64,000 bases of DNA from Apodemus sylvaticus. Its lineage: Eukaryota > Chordata > Mammalia > Rodentia > Muridae. The position numbers were made by a program, and so were the translations under genes. Shown piece by piece: positions 19,747 to 30,215 of the stretch; positions within the stretch are counted from its first letter, which is position 1; every line of letters begins with the position of its first letter. The notes under the pieces were generated by a model, which saw only the letters and a list, made by a program, of their open reading frames with translations, did not search any database and had not been told where the DNA came from. Location of the stretch: contig NC_067481.1 of the NCBI RefSeq assembly GCF_947179515.1, positions 6,756,070 to 6,820,069 of the forward strand, read 5' to 3'.

Positions 19747-22638
19747 AAGATTATAAAACTGATTTAATGGAAAGGTCTGCCCCTCTCCCTAATACACCAT
19801 CTGGGATGGGGTAGATGTGGCCAGGGTCTGGCCTCAGGACAATACTGAGTCTGTGGTCATTACCAAAATACACACCTGTCACCATAAAAAAACTGCTGCA
19901 CTGCCTCAGTCCCACAGGTATAAAGTCATAAATATTTACACTCTTCCACACCTTTCATAGGACCAGGGTGCAGGGAGCCCCTCCCATAAAAACAGGCTAG
20001 GATGGAGGTGGGTGTCTGGGAGGGACATTAAGGCCTAGAGGTCAACCCCTCAATTGGGCATAGTCAGAGGTGGGCAGAAAACAAAACTTTGGTCCAAAAT
20101 TTGAAGGTAGAAATCCACAAGTCTCAGCTTTTTCTCTGGCCATGTCCTAGGCCCACCTGCAAGTTGGTCACTGGAAGGACCACATGGGACACAGAAGCTT
20201 AGGGTACACACTTATGATTGTATCTATCATTGCTATATAAAGTGGCTTAAAACTGTATCTCTTGGCTGGGCAGTGGTGGCACACGCCTTTAATCCCAGCA
20301 CTTGGGAGGCAGAGGCAGGCAGATTTCTGAGTTCGAAGCCAGCCTGGTCTACAGAGTGAGTTCCAGGACAGCCAGGGCTGTACAGAGAAACCCTGTCTTT
20401 TTTTGGTTAAAAGATTTATGCGTTTTATGTATGTGATTGCTCTATCTGTATATAGATAGATGCGTGCCAGACAAGGTCATCAGATGCCAAGATAGATGCG
20501 TGTCAGCCACCATCTCTCCAGGCCCCAAAACCCTATCTTGAAAAACCGAAAACCAAACAACAAAAACCACAAAACTGTAATGGAAAAGATTCAGGTATTT
20601 GGTCAAGTAGAAATATTGCTAAGCACAGGTGTCTGTGATCACATGGAATAGAATACAAAGGTCACAGGAGGCTCGGCAGCTGAGGGTGGCCTAGGCTCTC
20701 TGGGCTGGCCAGGGGCATGGGAGAATCGTGTCACTAAGGGTGTAGGGGAGTGGCCCCAGCTCTGGCACAGAGCCTATGTATAGACCACCCGGCTCACCTG
20801 CAGGTCTAAAGACAACTGGTGGCCTTAGAGGGTGGGCATGCGGCCGTGAGGCATGCTGGTTTATAAGGCACAGAAAGTGGCTGTGTTTGGAGCACTGCTT
20901 TGGCCTCATGCCTGAGCCCCTCCAGTCATGGTGCAGGGACTGACTGGGCCTCTATGGCCCAAGCCATTTCCCATCACAGCAAAGGGGGCTAGATTTAATT
21001 TAAAAAAAACAACAGGAAACTGATATCTCTTTAAAATAAAAATCTCTGGTCTGTAAGGTCACTTCAGTTGCTTTTTTTTCTGGAATGGTGAAAGCTGACG
21101 CCGGCCCACAGGCACCCAGATGGTAGACTTGGAGAAGGACACTTGTAGGTGGTGGGTCTTGCCCAGGTCATGGTTGTGCAGTTCCATCAGCACCTGCCTT
21201 CCTCCTGCACGGAGTCCATCTGGATCAGAGCCATCTTGCAGTCCTTCTGGAAGAACATGAAGCCTTTGACCACACCACCATTGCTGGAGAAGAGGCCCTT
21301 GAGGTCATCCTCTGGCACAGAGGGCGGGATGTTGGAGAGGTTCAGGGTAGCTGATGGTGGAAAGATGTTCTGGAAGTTCTTGGAGCCTGGTTTCTTGAAG
21401 TGGTGTGGTGAGTTGCCGTAGCCCTTGGTCAGGCCCTGGTCCTCCTGTCCCTTGTGAGGCAGCTGCACACTCTGGGCACCGACATCCTATGAAGCTTGTA
21501 ACCATTCGGGTGGCTCATGTCCAGTTGGGCCTGGCTGCCGTCTGCCATCTGCACAAGCGCATTCTCCTTATTGAACAGAATCTTAGCCCGTAGCACATTA
21601 CCGTAGACACCGAAGAGAATAAAGAGGCTTTGGGGTGTGACCCTCTCAGGGCTCAGGTTGCTGACCAAAAGGACGGAATTCCCAGCGCCTGCCAGCCCTG
21701 GGATAGCAATGTGGCCAGCACAGCCATAGCATCAGCAGCAGATAGAAAGGCCAGGGAGTCAGGGCTCCATGGATATTAGGGACAGAGAGGCCAAAGGCTG
21801 CTGCCAAGGTCTAGTCCAGTGAAGGCTGGCTGTCTCCAGAGAGCAGGCCAGGAGGAGTGTAATCTTGCCTCTTATCATTGTTGTATTTGACGTTGAGACT
21901 GGTGACCATGGAGAAGTCAGTGCGCAGTGTGCAGCAGGCATTGTAGATGTTCTGGCCATCCAGGGCCAGCTTGGCGCGTTGTGTGCTCACAAGGTTAGCA
22001 TCCCGCAGGAGCGCCTGGAACTGGTTGTTCTTGGTGAATGTGACGATCTTCAGGACTGTGCCACACGTCCGGCGTCACAGGGTAGAAAATGTTTTCCACA
22101 ACGATCCTGAGCACTGGGCAGTGGAAGCTGCCAAGGCCAGGTTTCCAGACTGGAGGGAGTTTGCGGCCTGCAGGGCTGGCTGCCTGGGCATGTGCCTGGT
22201 TGGGCGAGCTATCGCTTCTGAGCTCTTTGTGGTTGGAAAACTGGATATAGACACTGACGTGTAGTAATTAACCAGAGTATTGGCAGCCTCCGATGGGTTC
22301 ATTTCAATGAAGGCCTAGTTCTTCCCCTTCAGCATAAGGAGGATGGTAACCTTCCAAAGGGCAGCCCCAGGGAGATGACCTCGCCCTCGGTGACATAACT
22401 GGGTAGCTTGCAGACATGGATGACTCTGGAAGGAGCTCCTGTTGTCACATTTGAACTTCTTGCTATTATTTCTATTGGCTACTGAGGCAGAGCTGCTCTT
22501 GATGAAGAGGCCGTTGCTGAAAAACTCGGAGACAACTCATCGGATCCCCGCTTTGAACCCGTTACTATGTCTGAGACAATGCCATACATGGCGCACAGTG
22601 GAGACCACGGGGCATGGAGCAGAGGTGCAGGAATAGCT
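19747..22638 (-). pseudogene. Ptbp1-ps: Processed pseudogene of Ptbp1 (polypyrimidine tract-binding protein 1)
   Basis: PTBP1 is a nuclear RNA-binding protein with four RRMs that represses exon inclusion. The minus strand reads as an intronless copy from the start codon (ATG at 22,589-22,587, second codon Asp changed to Tyr) through recognisable RRM segments, the linker and RRM4 (about 21,460-21,120; SKNFQNIFPPSATLNLSNIP, GGVVKGFMFFQKD). The frame is broken by several frameshifts and stops, and the native stop has become Trp (TGG, plus 21,116-21,118). A long 3' UTR follows to an ATTAAA signal (about 19,762) near the end. GAGACTTTTT-like sequence on both sides (about 19,735 and 22,639) is a candidate target duplication. 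A B1 interrupted by a second SINE sits in the 3' UTR at 20,262-20,560. It lies inside the MaLR internal region, so it postdates that element. Confidence 0.92.
20262..20560 (+). repeat. B1 SINE interrupted by a second SINE, in the Ptbp1 retrocopy
   Basis: B1 body 20,265-20,398 ends at AGAAACCCTGTCTT. A reversed B2/B3-like piece (to about 20,526) follows, and then AAAACCCTATCTTGAAAAACC restores the B1 end and tail. Confidence 0.8.
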
Positions 22639-22646
22639 GAGACTTT

Positions 22647-22826
22647 TTTTAAAAAAAGATGTATTTATATATGAATACACCATTGCTCTCTTCAGACACA
22701 CCAGAAGACGGCATCAGATCCCATTACAGATGGTTGTGAGCCACCATGTAGTTGCTGGGAATTGAACTCAGGACCTCTGGAAGAGCAGCCAGTGCTCTTA
22801 ACTGCTGATCCATCGCTCCAGGCCCT
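22647..22826 (-). repeat. B2 SINE
   Basis: Reversed B2 at the 5' edge of the Ptbp1 retrocopy. TAGCTGAGACTTTT (22,634) and TAGCTGAGAATTTT (22,826) flank it. Confidence 0.92.
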
Positions 22827-22899
22827 AGCTGAGAATTTTAGTTGTAAAAAGACTTTGAATTTTAAAAGAGATTGGATATTTTAAAGGGATTGAAAATCT

Positions 22900-23275
22900 A
22901 ATATCACTGGGCAGTGATGGCGCATGCCTGTAATCCCAGCACTCTGGGAGGTCCAGAGGCAGGCAGATTTCTGAGTTTGAGGCCAGCCTGGTCTACAGAG
23001 TGAGTTCCAGGACAGCCAGGGCTATACAGAGAAACCCTGTCTCGAAAAACCAAAACAAAACAAAAAAAAGGGGGGAGGCTGGAGAGATGGCTCAGTGGTT
23101 AAGAGCACTCACCGACTGCTCTTCCGAAGGTCCTGAGTTCAAATCCCAGCAACCACATGGTGGCTCACAACCATCTGTCATGGGATCTGACTCCCTCCTC
23201 TGGAGTGTCTGAAGACACCTACGGTGTACTTACATAAAAAAAAAAAAAATCTTAAAAAAAAAAAAAGAAAAAAAA
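22900..23275 (+). repeat. B1 and B2 SINEs side by side
   Basis: B1 at about 22,905-23,068 (tail AAAACAAAACAAAAAAAAGG) is followed directly by a B2 at 23,073-23,275 with a long A-rich tail. Confidence 0.92.
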
Positions 23276-23403
23276 GAAAAATGTAATATCCAAGAATGTG
23301 CAAAGACTGTGGGACTTTTAAAGCTTTTTAGATCTTGGGGATTAATGAGAAAGTATGTGTTGAGGCTTAATGTGTTTGTGTGTCAAGTTGACAAGAGCCC
23401 AAT

Positions 23404-23793
23404 TGTACTGGCTGGTTTTGTGTCAACTTGACACAAGCTGGAGTTATCCCAGAAAAAGGAGCCTCCCTTGAGGAAGTGCCTCCATGAGATCCAGCTGTGG
23501 GGCATTTTCTCAATTAGTGATCAAGGGAGGAGGCCACTGTGGGTGGTGCCATCCCTGGGCTGGTAGTCTTGGGTTCTATAAGAAAGCAAGCTGAGCAAGC
23601 CAGGGGAAGCAAGCCAGTAAGGAACATCCCTCCATGGCCTCTGCATCAGCTCCTGCTTCCTGACCTGCTTGAGTTCCAGTTCTGACTTCCATTGGTGATG
23701 AACAGCAACATGGAAGTGTAAGCTGAATAAACCCTTTCCTCCCCAACCTGCTTCTTGGTCATGTTTGTGCAAAAAGAAACCTTGACTAAAACA
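23404..23793 (+). repeat. MaLR 3' LTR
   Basis: Intact-looking LTR from TGTACTGG to ...ACTAAAACA. It shows the uninterrupted form of the site (CTGACTTCCATTGGTGATG) that the second element broke in the 5' LTR. Confidence 0.9.
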
Positions 23794-23854
23794 CCTATTT
23801 AGAGTTGTCCTGACCCACTAAGGTAGATTATGTCTAGTTCCCAATAAGAAATAG

Positions 23855-24008
23855 GCTGGGCAGTAGTGGCACACACCTTTAATCTTAGCACTTGGGATAC
23901 AGAGACAGGAAGATCTCTGAGTTTGAGGACAGCCTGGTCTACAAAGTGAGGTCCAGGACAGCCAGGGCTATATAGAGAGATCCTGTCTCAAAAACAAAGC
24001 CAAACAGA
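23855..24008 (+). repeat. B1 SINE, older
   Basis: GGGCAGTAGTGGCACACACC to CCTGTCTCAAAAACAAAGCC. Confidence 0.88.
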
Positions 24009-24124
24009 AAAAGAACGAGTGCTGATCCTCTTTATCAACTACTTATACATGTACATGCTGGTTAAAGCTTTGTGCATTTATTCATGTGTGTGTGTACATG
24101 TAAGCCACAGGTTAATGCTAAATG

Positions 24125-24255
24125 CCCCCTTTCTCCCTTTCTTTCTGTTCTGGAATTCCCTATGTAGACCAGGCTGGCCTTGAACTCACAGAGCTCCCAC
24201 TCACTGCCTTTGCCTCCTGAGCTGGAATTGAAGGCGTGCACCAAGACACTGGTCA
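24125..24255 (-). repeat. Old B1 SINE
   Basis: CTATGTAGACCAGGCTGGCC and GAAGGCGTGCACCAAGACAC in reversed order. Confidence 0.75.
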
Positions 24256-24420
24256 ATGCCTTTTTCAGGTTGCTCTCCACCTTTTTGAGACACTGAGTCT
24301 TTGAGCCACTTGAGTGCAATTGGGCTGGCCTTGTTAACCAGCAAGTAGCCTCCAGGCTCTTCCTGTCCCTGCCTCTCCAGGTATGAGGTGATAGGTGCGC
24401 AGTTCCTTGCCTGGATTTTT

Positions 24421-24742
24421 TTTCCTAGACAAGAATTAATACAAATGCTTTATTTAACAGTTGCAGGTCATTCCAATGGGCTAAGTGGTGGATATCCAGG
24501 ACCCAACAGCAAGGTCAGCACCGCCTCTGAGCTTCCCTTCCTGACTCCAATAAGGGTGAGCACATCACCCTCTGGATCGGGGCCGTTGACATTTTGGATG
24601 ATAGAGCAGCTGGTGTCGTTCCACTTGCACCTGTGTGCACTGTCCTGCGAACCGGTCCTGCCCAGCGCTTTGGCTACCCTAGCCAGCTTGATGGGTTGCC
24701 TGTGACTCGTGTCCATGACAGTGGTGACCTGGTGGAGAGAGC
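24421..24742 (-). pseudogene. Rps28-ps: Processed pseudogene of Rps28 (ribosomal protein eS28)
   Basis: eS28 is a small (69-residue) 40S ribosomal protein. On the minus strand the copy starts at ATG 24,716-24,714 with MDTS then QPIKLARVAKALGRTGSQ. A one-base loss then shifts the frame and a short deletion removes the VEFMDD region. DTSCSIIQNVNGP and EGDVLTL remain, with a further frameshift near the end. It has no introns, an AATAAA signal (about 24,447) and an A-rich 3' end. It is bracketed by an exact 16-bp target duplication, CCTTGCCTGGATTTTT, at 24,405-24,420 and 24,743-24,758. The target is itself within an older reversed B4-type SINE. Confidence 0.95.
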
Positions 24743-24755
24743 CCTTGCCTGGATT

Positions 24756-24840
24756 TTTATATGTGATCCAAACCTAGGTCTTCTTTTTTTGTGTGGCAAG
24801 CTCTTTTTAATAGGCGAGCTATCTCCCCAGAGCACCCTTT
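24756..24840 (-). repeat. Split B4/ID-type SINE end
   Basis: GTGTGGCAAGCTCTTTTTAA and GCGAGCTATCTCCCCAG fit the tRNA-like end of a reversed B4; its other half lies at about 24,270-24,420, separated by the Rps28 retrocopy. Confidence 0.5.
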
Positions 24841-25079
24841 CCCTTTAATGCTGAAGGAAATCCCATCCAGTTCTTCTGTCCTTCATTGACGGCCATGTCT
24901 AACTCCTAACTAACTCCCATGGATCAGGCCTCTCCTCCTCCATAGCTCTCTCTCCTTCCTTCTTTCTTTCCTCCTTTTCTCCAGAATCTCATGCATTCTA
25001 GACAAATGTTCTATCACGGAGTTACACCTTATAGCATATCACACACACACACACACACACATACACATGCACACACTCT

Positions 25080-25555
25080 AGCTTCATTGGCACAGGTCAG
25101 AATGCTCAGTGGTTAAGAGCACTTGTTGCTCTTGCAGAGGATCTGGATTCAGTTTCTAGGGCACACATGGTGGTTCACAACCATCTGTAAGTTCTTTCCT
25201 TCCTTCCTTCCTTCCTTCCTTCCTTCCTTCCTTCCTTCCTTCCTCCCTCCCTCCCTCCTTCTCTCCCTCCCTTCCTTCCTTCCTTCCTTCCTTCCCTCAT
25301 TTGTTGTTGTTTTGAAACAGGATTCTCTGTATACTCTTGACTGTCCTGGAACTTGCTTGATAGAACAAGCTGACCTCGGACTCAGAGATCCACCTGCCTC
25401 CCCACCCCCCTCCCCCAGGTGCGCCAGCACCCAGCTCCATCTGTAATGTTAGTTCCAGGAGGTCTGGCGCCTCTTCTCACCTCTGCAGACACCAAGCAAG
25501 CAGGTGATGCACAGACACATGGACAAAACACACTCACACATAAAATGAATAAATC
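25080..25555 (+). repeat. B3 SINE interrupted by a TTCC repeat and a B1
   Basis: B3 head at 25,095-25,190. A (TTCC)n tract (25,195-25,300) and a reversed B1 (25,303-25,436) follow, then CCATCTGTAA is repeated (25,437) and the B3 continues to about 25,555. The (TTCC)n is the B1 tail's complement expanded. Confidence 0.85.
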
Positions 25556-25669
25556 TAAAACATCACATTATACATCCCAGGCCAACCTCAAGCTTGCAGT
25601 AATCCTCCTGATGCAGCATCCTGAATGACGGAATTTCAGGATCATGTGCTCTTCCTTTGCAGACTAGAT

Positions 25670-26020
25670 GTGAAATTTATTAGTGAACATGGCTTGGTGG
25701 CATGTGGGACTCAGCACAGTGGAAGCCCTCTGAAGTGCAGGGCTACCACTCGTCCATAGGATAGTCGAACTGCTTCTCAGCTCCCGAGTCTTCAACTTCA
25801 TATACATTAAACTTGGAAAAGCCTCGGTTCTTTGAGAGATGGATATTCTGGTGGCCAGAGAACTTGAACTTGGATCTGCAAAAGATCTCAGTCTTACATT
25901 CCTTAGTCTTCAGCTTAGTGGAGATAGATGTGATGACCTGGCCCAACCACCATGCCCCGGAGCCTCCCAAAGACCCTGAATACCTGTCTAGAATCTAAAT
26001 TAGGACAGCATTGTGATCAG
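25670..26020 (-). pseudogene. Rpl10-ps: Truncated processed pseudogene of Rpl10 (ribosomal protein uL16)
   Basis: uL16 is a 60S ribosomal protein of about 214 residues. The minus-strand frame at 25,970-25,743 matches its C-terminal half: KFKFSGHQNIHLSKNRGFSK, then FNVYEVED. After a deletion the copy runs into 3' UTR-like sequence (GAGGGCTTCCACTGTGCTGA) and an AATAAA signal (plus 25,676-25,681). Upstream similarity can be followed to about 26,010-26,020 (CAGACAGGTATTCAGGG); the first half of the gene is absent or too diverged to see. No introns. No clear target duplication or long A-tail was found. Confidence 0.85.
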
Positions 26021-26024
26021 AGAG

Positions 26025-26728
26025 CTAAACATTCATTGAAGTCTCCAAGTTCCCTTAGGGGCAACTCAGGCAATAGGGTACCAACAGTACCAAGGAGGTC
26101 TCTGCTTGTAGCCATGGCATACCAGGCCCCCATGAGGAAAGGAACCTGGAGACCTCATTGGCTGCAGACATGGACTGTAGATCTCACATCTTTCATCCTC
26201 CATGTGTAGAAGGAAGCTGCCTGGTGCATCTTTGCTTGTGTATATATAAGCTATATAAAGGGAAAGGTTATCCCCATCTGACATACGTAAATATCAGGCT
26301 GACTAATTCTGTCCCTTCAGGTTGCCAGGCAGTTCTAGTATTTATATTGATTTCAGCTCGTGATACTTAGAGATTTAATTATCCCAGAAATCTAATGTTC
26401 GTGTTAATATATGAGAGGATCTCCATTTCTTACGCAGAGCCAAACATCTGAGAGCCGCTTGGTTTGTAGCTGCAGAAAAACTGCCAGCAAAACTCTGGGG
26501 CAAACTGCTCCACCCTTGCAAACTGAGGCAGAATGGAGAGGGGATTCCTGAATTTCCAAAGGTTTGTGGAGGCTCCTAAGATACCTGAAATATTCAGCTA
26601 GATAAAAACTGGAGGGTTAGAATAGCATAAAGCCTCGGAGCTGATAGGTAAGCAAGCTTGCTATTGTTTTTGTGTTTGAAGCAAAGGTGAAAGGTGTTAT
26701 GTAGCTCAGCCAGGCCTTCAATTTACCT
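26025..26728. other. SINE-free unique island
   Basis: About 700 bases without recognised SINE, LTR or gene. Possibly single-copy intergenic DNA. Confidence 0.45.
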
Positions 26729-26741
26729 TGTTGTTGAATTC

Positions 26742-26924
26742 CCTTTTTTTTTTTTTTTTTTTTTTTTTTGGGGGATTTGGTTTTTTCGAGACAGGGTTTC
26801 TCTGTATAGCCCCGGCTGTCCTGGAACTCACTCTGTAGACCAGGCTGGCCTCGAACTCAGAAATCCACCTGCCTCTGCCTCCCAGAGTGCTGGGATTACA
26901 GGCGTGTGCCCCCACCTCCGGCTG
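26742..26924 (-). repeat. B1 SINE
   Basis: Long T-run then full reversed B1; GTTGAATTCC on both sides is the target duplication. Confidence 0.94.
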
Positions 26925-27024
26925 TGATGTTGAATTCCTAATCCCCCTGCCTCTATCCCTCTATCACCATACCTACCTCTAGCTTATTTTCAGATGAAAC
27001 AGACCTACAAACAAAACAAAAACA

Positions 27025-27380
27025 AACAGGCTGAACAAGGTACTGGGCCTTTAATCCCAACCCTCTATTTAAAAACTTTTTTTAAGATTACTTATTATCA
27101 TATGTGAGTCTACTGTAGCTGTCTTTCAGACACTCCAGAAGAGGGCATCAGATCTCATCACAATGGCTGTGAGCCACTATTGTGGAACTGGGATTTGAAC
27201 TCAGGACCTTCAGAAGAGCAGCCAGTGATCCCAACCGCTGAGCCATCTCTCCAGTCCCTAATCCCAACGCTCTTAAGAGTCAGTTGCAGGTGGATGTTTG
27301 TGAGTTTTCAGGCAGCCTCATCTATATAATAACTTTCAGACCAGTCAGGGCTACACTGTGAGACTCTCAAGGGTTAAAAG
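27025..27380 (+). repeat. Old B1 split by a B2
   Basis: B1 start (ACTGGGCCTTTAATCCCAAC) is cut by a reversed B2 (27,058-27,257). TAATCCCAACGCTC then resumes the B1 to about 27,370. Confidence 0.82.
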
Positions 27381-27384
27381 AAAA

Positions 27385-27770
27385 TAAGCTGGTGAAAAGG
27401 AGCCTTTAAGTTCAGCAGTTAAGAAACCTTGCTGCTTTGCGGAGGATCTGGGTTTTGGTCCCAGAACTCACCTGGTGGCTCACAACTGTCAGTAACTCCA
27501 GTCTGTCACTCCAGGGGATCCAATGTGCTCTTCTGCATGCTGAAGGCCTCAGGAATGCACATAAGCCAAAAATAGGGCCTGGAGAGATGGTTCAGTGGCT
27601 AAAAGCACTGACTGCTCTTCCAAAGGTCCTGAGTTCAAATCCCAGCAACCACATGGTGGCTCACAAACATCTGTAATGAGATCTGACAACCTCTTCTGGT
27701 GTGTCTGAAGACAGCTACAGTGTACTTAGATATAACAATAAATAAATCTTTGAAAAAACTTTTAAAAATA
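27385..27770 (+). repeat. B3-type SINE followed by B2 SINE
   Basis: An old B3 (about 27,390-27,570) with GGATCTGGGTTTTGGTCCC, then a younger B2 (27,577-27,770) starting GGGCCTGGAGAGATGG. Confidence 0.85.
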
Positions 27771-27774
27771 CACC

Positions 27775-28090
27775 CACACTAGAGCCTGCTATAGTTAGTT
27801 CTCTCCTTTAATGGTTCTGTAGCCATAGCGATGGTCATAGGCAGACGGAATGGACTTGACGTTCTAGCTGCTAATTCAAGCCGCTAGCCATATTTTATAG
27901 AAAGCTCAGCCAACAAATCATGTCTGTTACCACCAAGGGATTGGCTTTCCTTATGTCACCTCAGGCTCTGTGATGGAGCTGCTCAGGCAGGTGTGAGTCC
28001 TAGCGACAGCCTGATCCAGGTTGCTCAGTTTCCTTAGGGTCCTGACTGGCCATGTCCCTGTCGTGACCTACTTGTAATAATAATGATGCT
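27775..28090. other. Unique intergenic stretch
   Basis: Nothing recognised. Confidence 0.4.
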
Positions 28091-28091
28091 A

Positions 28092-28276
28092 TTTTTTTTA
28101 AAGATTTATTTATTTATTATATGTAAGCACACTGTCGCTGTCTTCAGATACCCCAGAATGAGAAGATCTCATTATGGATGGTTGTGAGCCACCATGTGAT
28201 TGTTGGGATTTGAACTCAGGACCTTCGGAAGAACAGTCAGTGCTCTTAACTGCTGAGCCATCTCTCTAGCCCCTGG
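28092..28276 (-). repeat. B2 SINE
   Basis: Reversed B2; its CCAGAA...GAG region carries an AATGAGAAG change. Confidence 0.92.
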
Positions 28277-28284
28277 TGCTATTT

Positions 28285-28505
28285 TTTTTTTTAATTGAGG
28301 CCCCTCACTTTTTTGTGGTCAAGGATCTATGTATTCCAGGCTGGCCCTTAAACCAGTTACATAACCAAGGATGGCCGTGAGCTTCTGATCCTCCCTGTCT
28401 ACCTCCTGGGTGCTGGGATTATAGGCATGCACCACTATGGCTAGGTTCACGTGTGGTGCTGGCGATCAAAACCAGGCAAACATCCTACCAACCAAGCTAC
28501 AGGGG
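28285..28505 (-). repeat. B4 SINE
   Basis: B1-like part (TATTCCAGGCTGGCCCTTAA, GTGCTGGGATTATAGGCATG) then ID-like part (GGCAAACATCCTACCAACC). Confidence 0.7.
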
Positions 28506-28694
28506 GAGGACAGGAACAGCTTTTTAAAGAACTTATAATACGAACATCATTATTATAATCTAAGAACATCATAATATGAATTATTTCATTCTATTGCGTC
28601 AGGGTGACATCCTAAATGAACATCATAATGTGTATTATTTCATTTTGGAATAAAACCTTCAGACACTGAAAATCCTTGCCAGAGAAAAGGGCAC

Positions 28695-28850
28695 TAGTCA
28701 TGGTGGTACGAACCTGTGATCCCAGGTCTTGGGAGGTAGAGGCAGGGGGATGGGAAGTTCAAAGTCAACTCCTCGTACCACGTAGTGAGTGTGATGTCAT
28801 GCTGGATTACGTGAGACCCTGCCAGACAGCAACCACTTCCACCAAGGCAA
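28695..28850 (+). repeat. Old B1/B4-type SINE
   Basis: CATGGTGGTACGAACCTGTG and GGGAGGTAGAGGCAGGGGG, ending near GAGACCCTGCCAGACAG. Confidence 0.55.
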
Positions 28851-28929
28851 ACTACAAATTTGAGGCCAGTTTGTATAGACATATGCCTGTGTGTATGGAT
28901 ACATATATAGAAACTTTTCTTAAGAGAAT

Positions 28930-29092
28930 GAGCAGGGCAGTGGCAGCAGCACACGCCTGTAATCCCAGCACCCTAGAAGGCAGAGGCAGGCGGATTTCTG
29001 AGTTCGAGGCCAGCCTGGTCTACAGAGTGAGTTCCAGGACAGCCAGGGCTATACAGAGAAACCCTGTCTCGAAAAACCAAAAACCAAAAAAA
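28930..29092 (+). repeat. B1 SINE
   Basis: Full B1 with GGCAGCAGCACACGCC head and CTCGAAAAACC tail. Confidence 0.93.
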
Positions 29093-29094
29093 AT

Positions 29095-29775
29095 GTCAGA
29101 CAGAGAAAGAAAAGGGCAATAGGCGTACATCTTGCCACTGCGGTTTCTAGACCCTGTAATGACTGAGACCCTGCTCTGGGCCCGAAAGCCAGAAAGACCA
29201 AACAAAGCTGTGTTTCATTCACTCAAGCAGGCAGGGAAAATGCAGCCGTGGGGCTTATTAAACAAGTGGGGAAAACATTAGTTCTGTTCTTTAGGAACCG
29301 CCAAGTATTGAAACTGTGGGGAACAAAGATTCTGAGGTGAGAGGGGAGGGGCCTGTTCATCCTGTTTCTGTTTTGGTTCCAGGGAAATCGGATTTCCATT
29401 GCATGGGATGCAACTGGATATTTCCTCCGTCCTCCGTGGCTGGGACCTGGCAAGCACTGTTTCCTGGCACTCGAAGAGCCGCAAGTCCCAGCAGCGAGGT
29501 CAAATCCATTTTTGGAGCCAAAGAGCAGCATTCCTTTACAGTTAGTTAGCTTTACAACCGCCAAGGCCGCTCCTGCCCGCCTGGTCTAGAGGGACATCTA
29601 CCGGCAACAAAGGGAACTGTCCCGATTGCCCAGACAGGTGAAAATTCCGTGTTCGGACAGATTGTATCCCTCACTACACTCTAATTGATGATGTCTTAGG
29701 GTTTCTATGGGGGCTGCTTACTGGCTTGCTCTCCATGTTTTCTTATAGAAAGGACCCCTAGCCCAGGCGTGGCAC
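29095..29775. other. SINE-free island with a CArG box
   Basis: About 680 bases free of SINEs. Holds an exact CC(A/T)6GG motif (CCATTTTTGG, 29,506-29,515), RUNX-like TGCGGTTT (about 29,141) and several GGAA motifs. Frames on both strands look non-coding. Confidence 0.5.
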
Positions 29776-29824
29776 CTCACTGAGCTGGTTTCTTCGCCAT
29801 CAATCGTGAATTAAGAAAATGCCC

Positions 29825-29955
29825 AGCTGGAGGCAGAGAGAGGCAGGCAGATCTCTTTGAGTTCAAGACCAGCCTGGTCTACGGAGCAAGTTCCAGGAGA
29901 GCTAAGGTAACACAAAGAAACTTTGTCTTGAAACAAATACAAAACAACAACAACA
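29825..29955 (+). repeat. Old B1 SINE, 5'-truncated
   Basis: GGAGGCAGAGAGAGGCAGGC to TTTGTCTTGAAACAAATAC. Confidence 0.8.
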
Positions 29956-30029
29956 AAAAGAATAGATAAAAAGAGAGAAAGAAAGATGCCCTACAGGCCT
30001 GCTTACAGCGCAATTGTATGGAGACATTT

Positions 30030-30215
30030 CTTTTTAAAAAAAAAATTATTTATTCTATGTAAGTACACTGTAGCTGTCTTCAGACACCCCAGAAGAGGGC
30101 ATCAGATCTCATCACCACAATGGCTGTGAGCCATCATGTGTTAATCAGGATTTGAACTCAGGACCTTTGGAAGAGCCGTCAGTGCTCTTAACCGCTGAGC
30201 CATCTCTCCAACCCG
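30030..30215 (-). repeat. B2 SINE
   Basis: Reversed B2 with CATCATGTGTTAATCAGG replacing the usual GTGGTTGCTGG. Confidence 0.92.

Larger units (their letters stand above)
14215..23798 (+). mobile_element. Full-length MaLR-type retroelement, heavily nested
   Basis: The 5' LTR starts at 14,220 (TGTACTGGCTGG) and, after a large insertion, ends at 18,745 (CTGACTAAGACA). The 3' LTR runs 23,404-23,793 (TGTACTGGCTGG to CTTGACTAAAACA). The 5 bases before the element (14,215-14,219) and after it (23,794-23,798) are both CCTAT, a target duplication of the size used by ERVL/MaLR elements. The internal region (18,746-19,746 and remnants between SINEs from 22,828 to 23,403) is non-coding and matches my memory of rodent MaLR internal sequence (for example GGAAGGATTTTGGAACTTTG). 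I read it as ORR1/MT-like, non-autonomous, mobilised by other elements' proteins. It is broken by an LTR retroelement, a Ptbp1 retrocopy and several SINEs. Confidence 0.85.
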
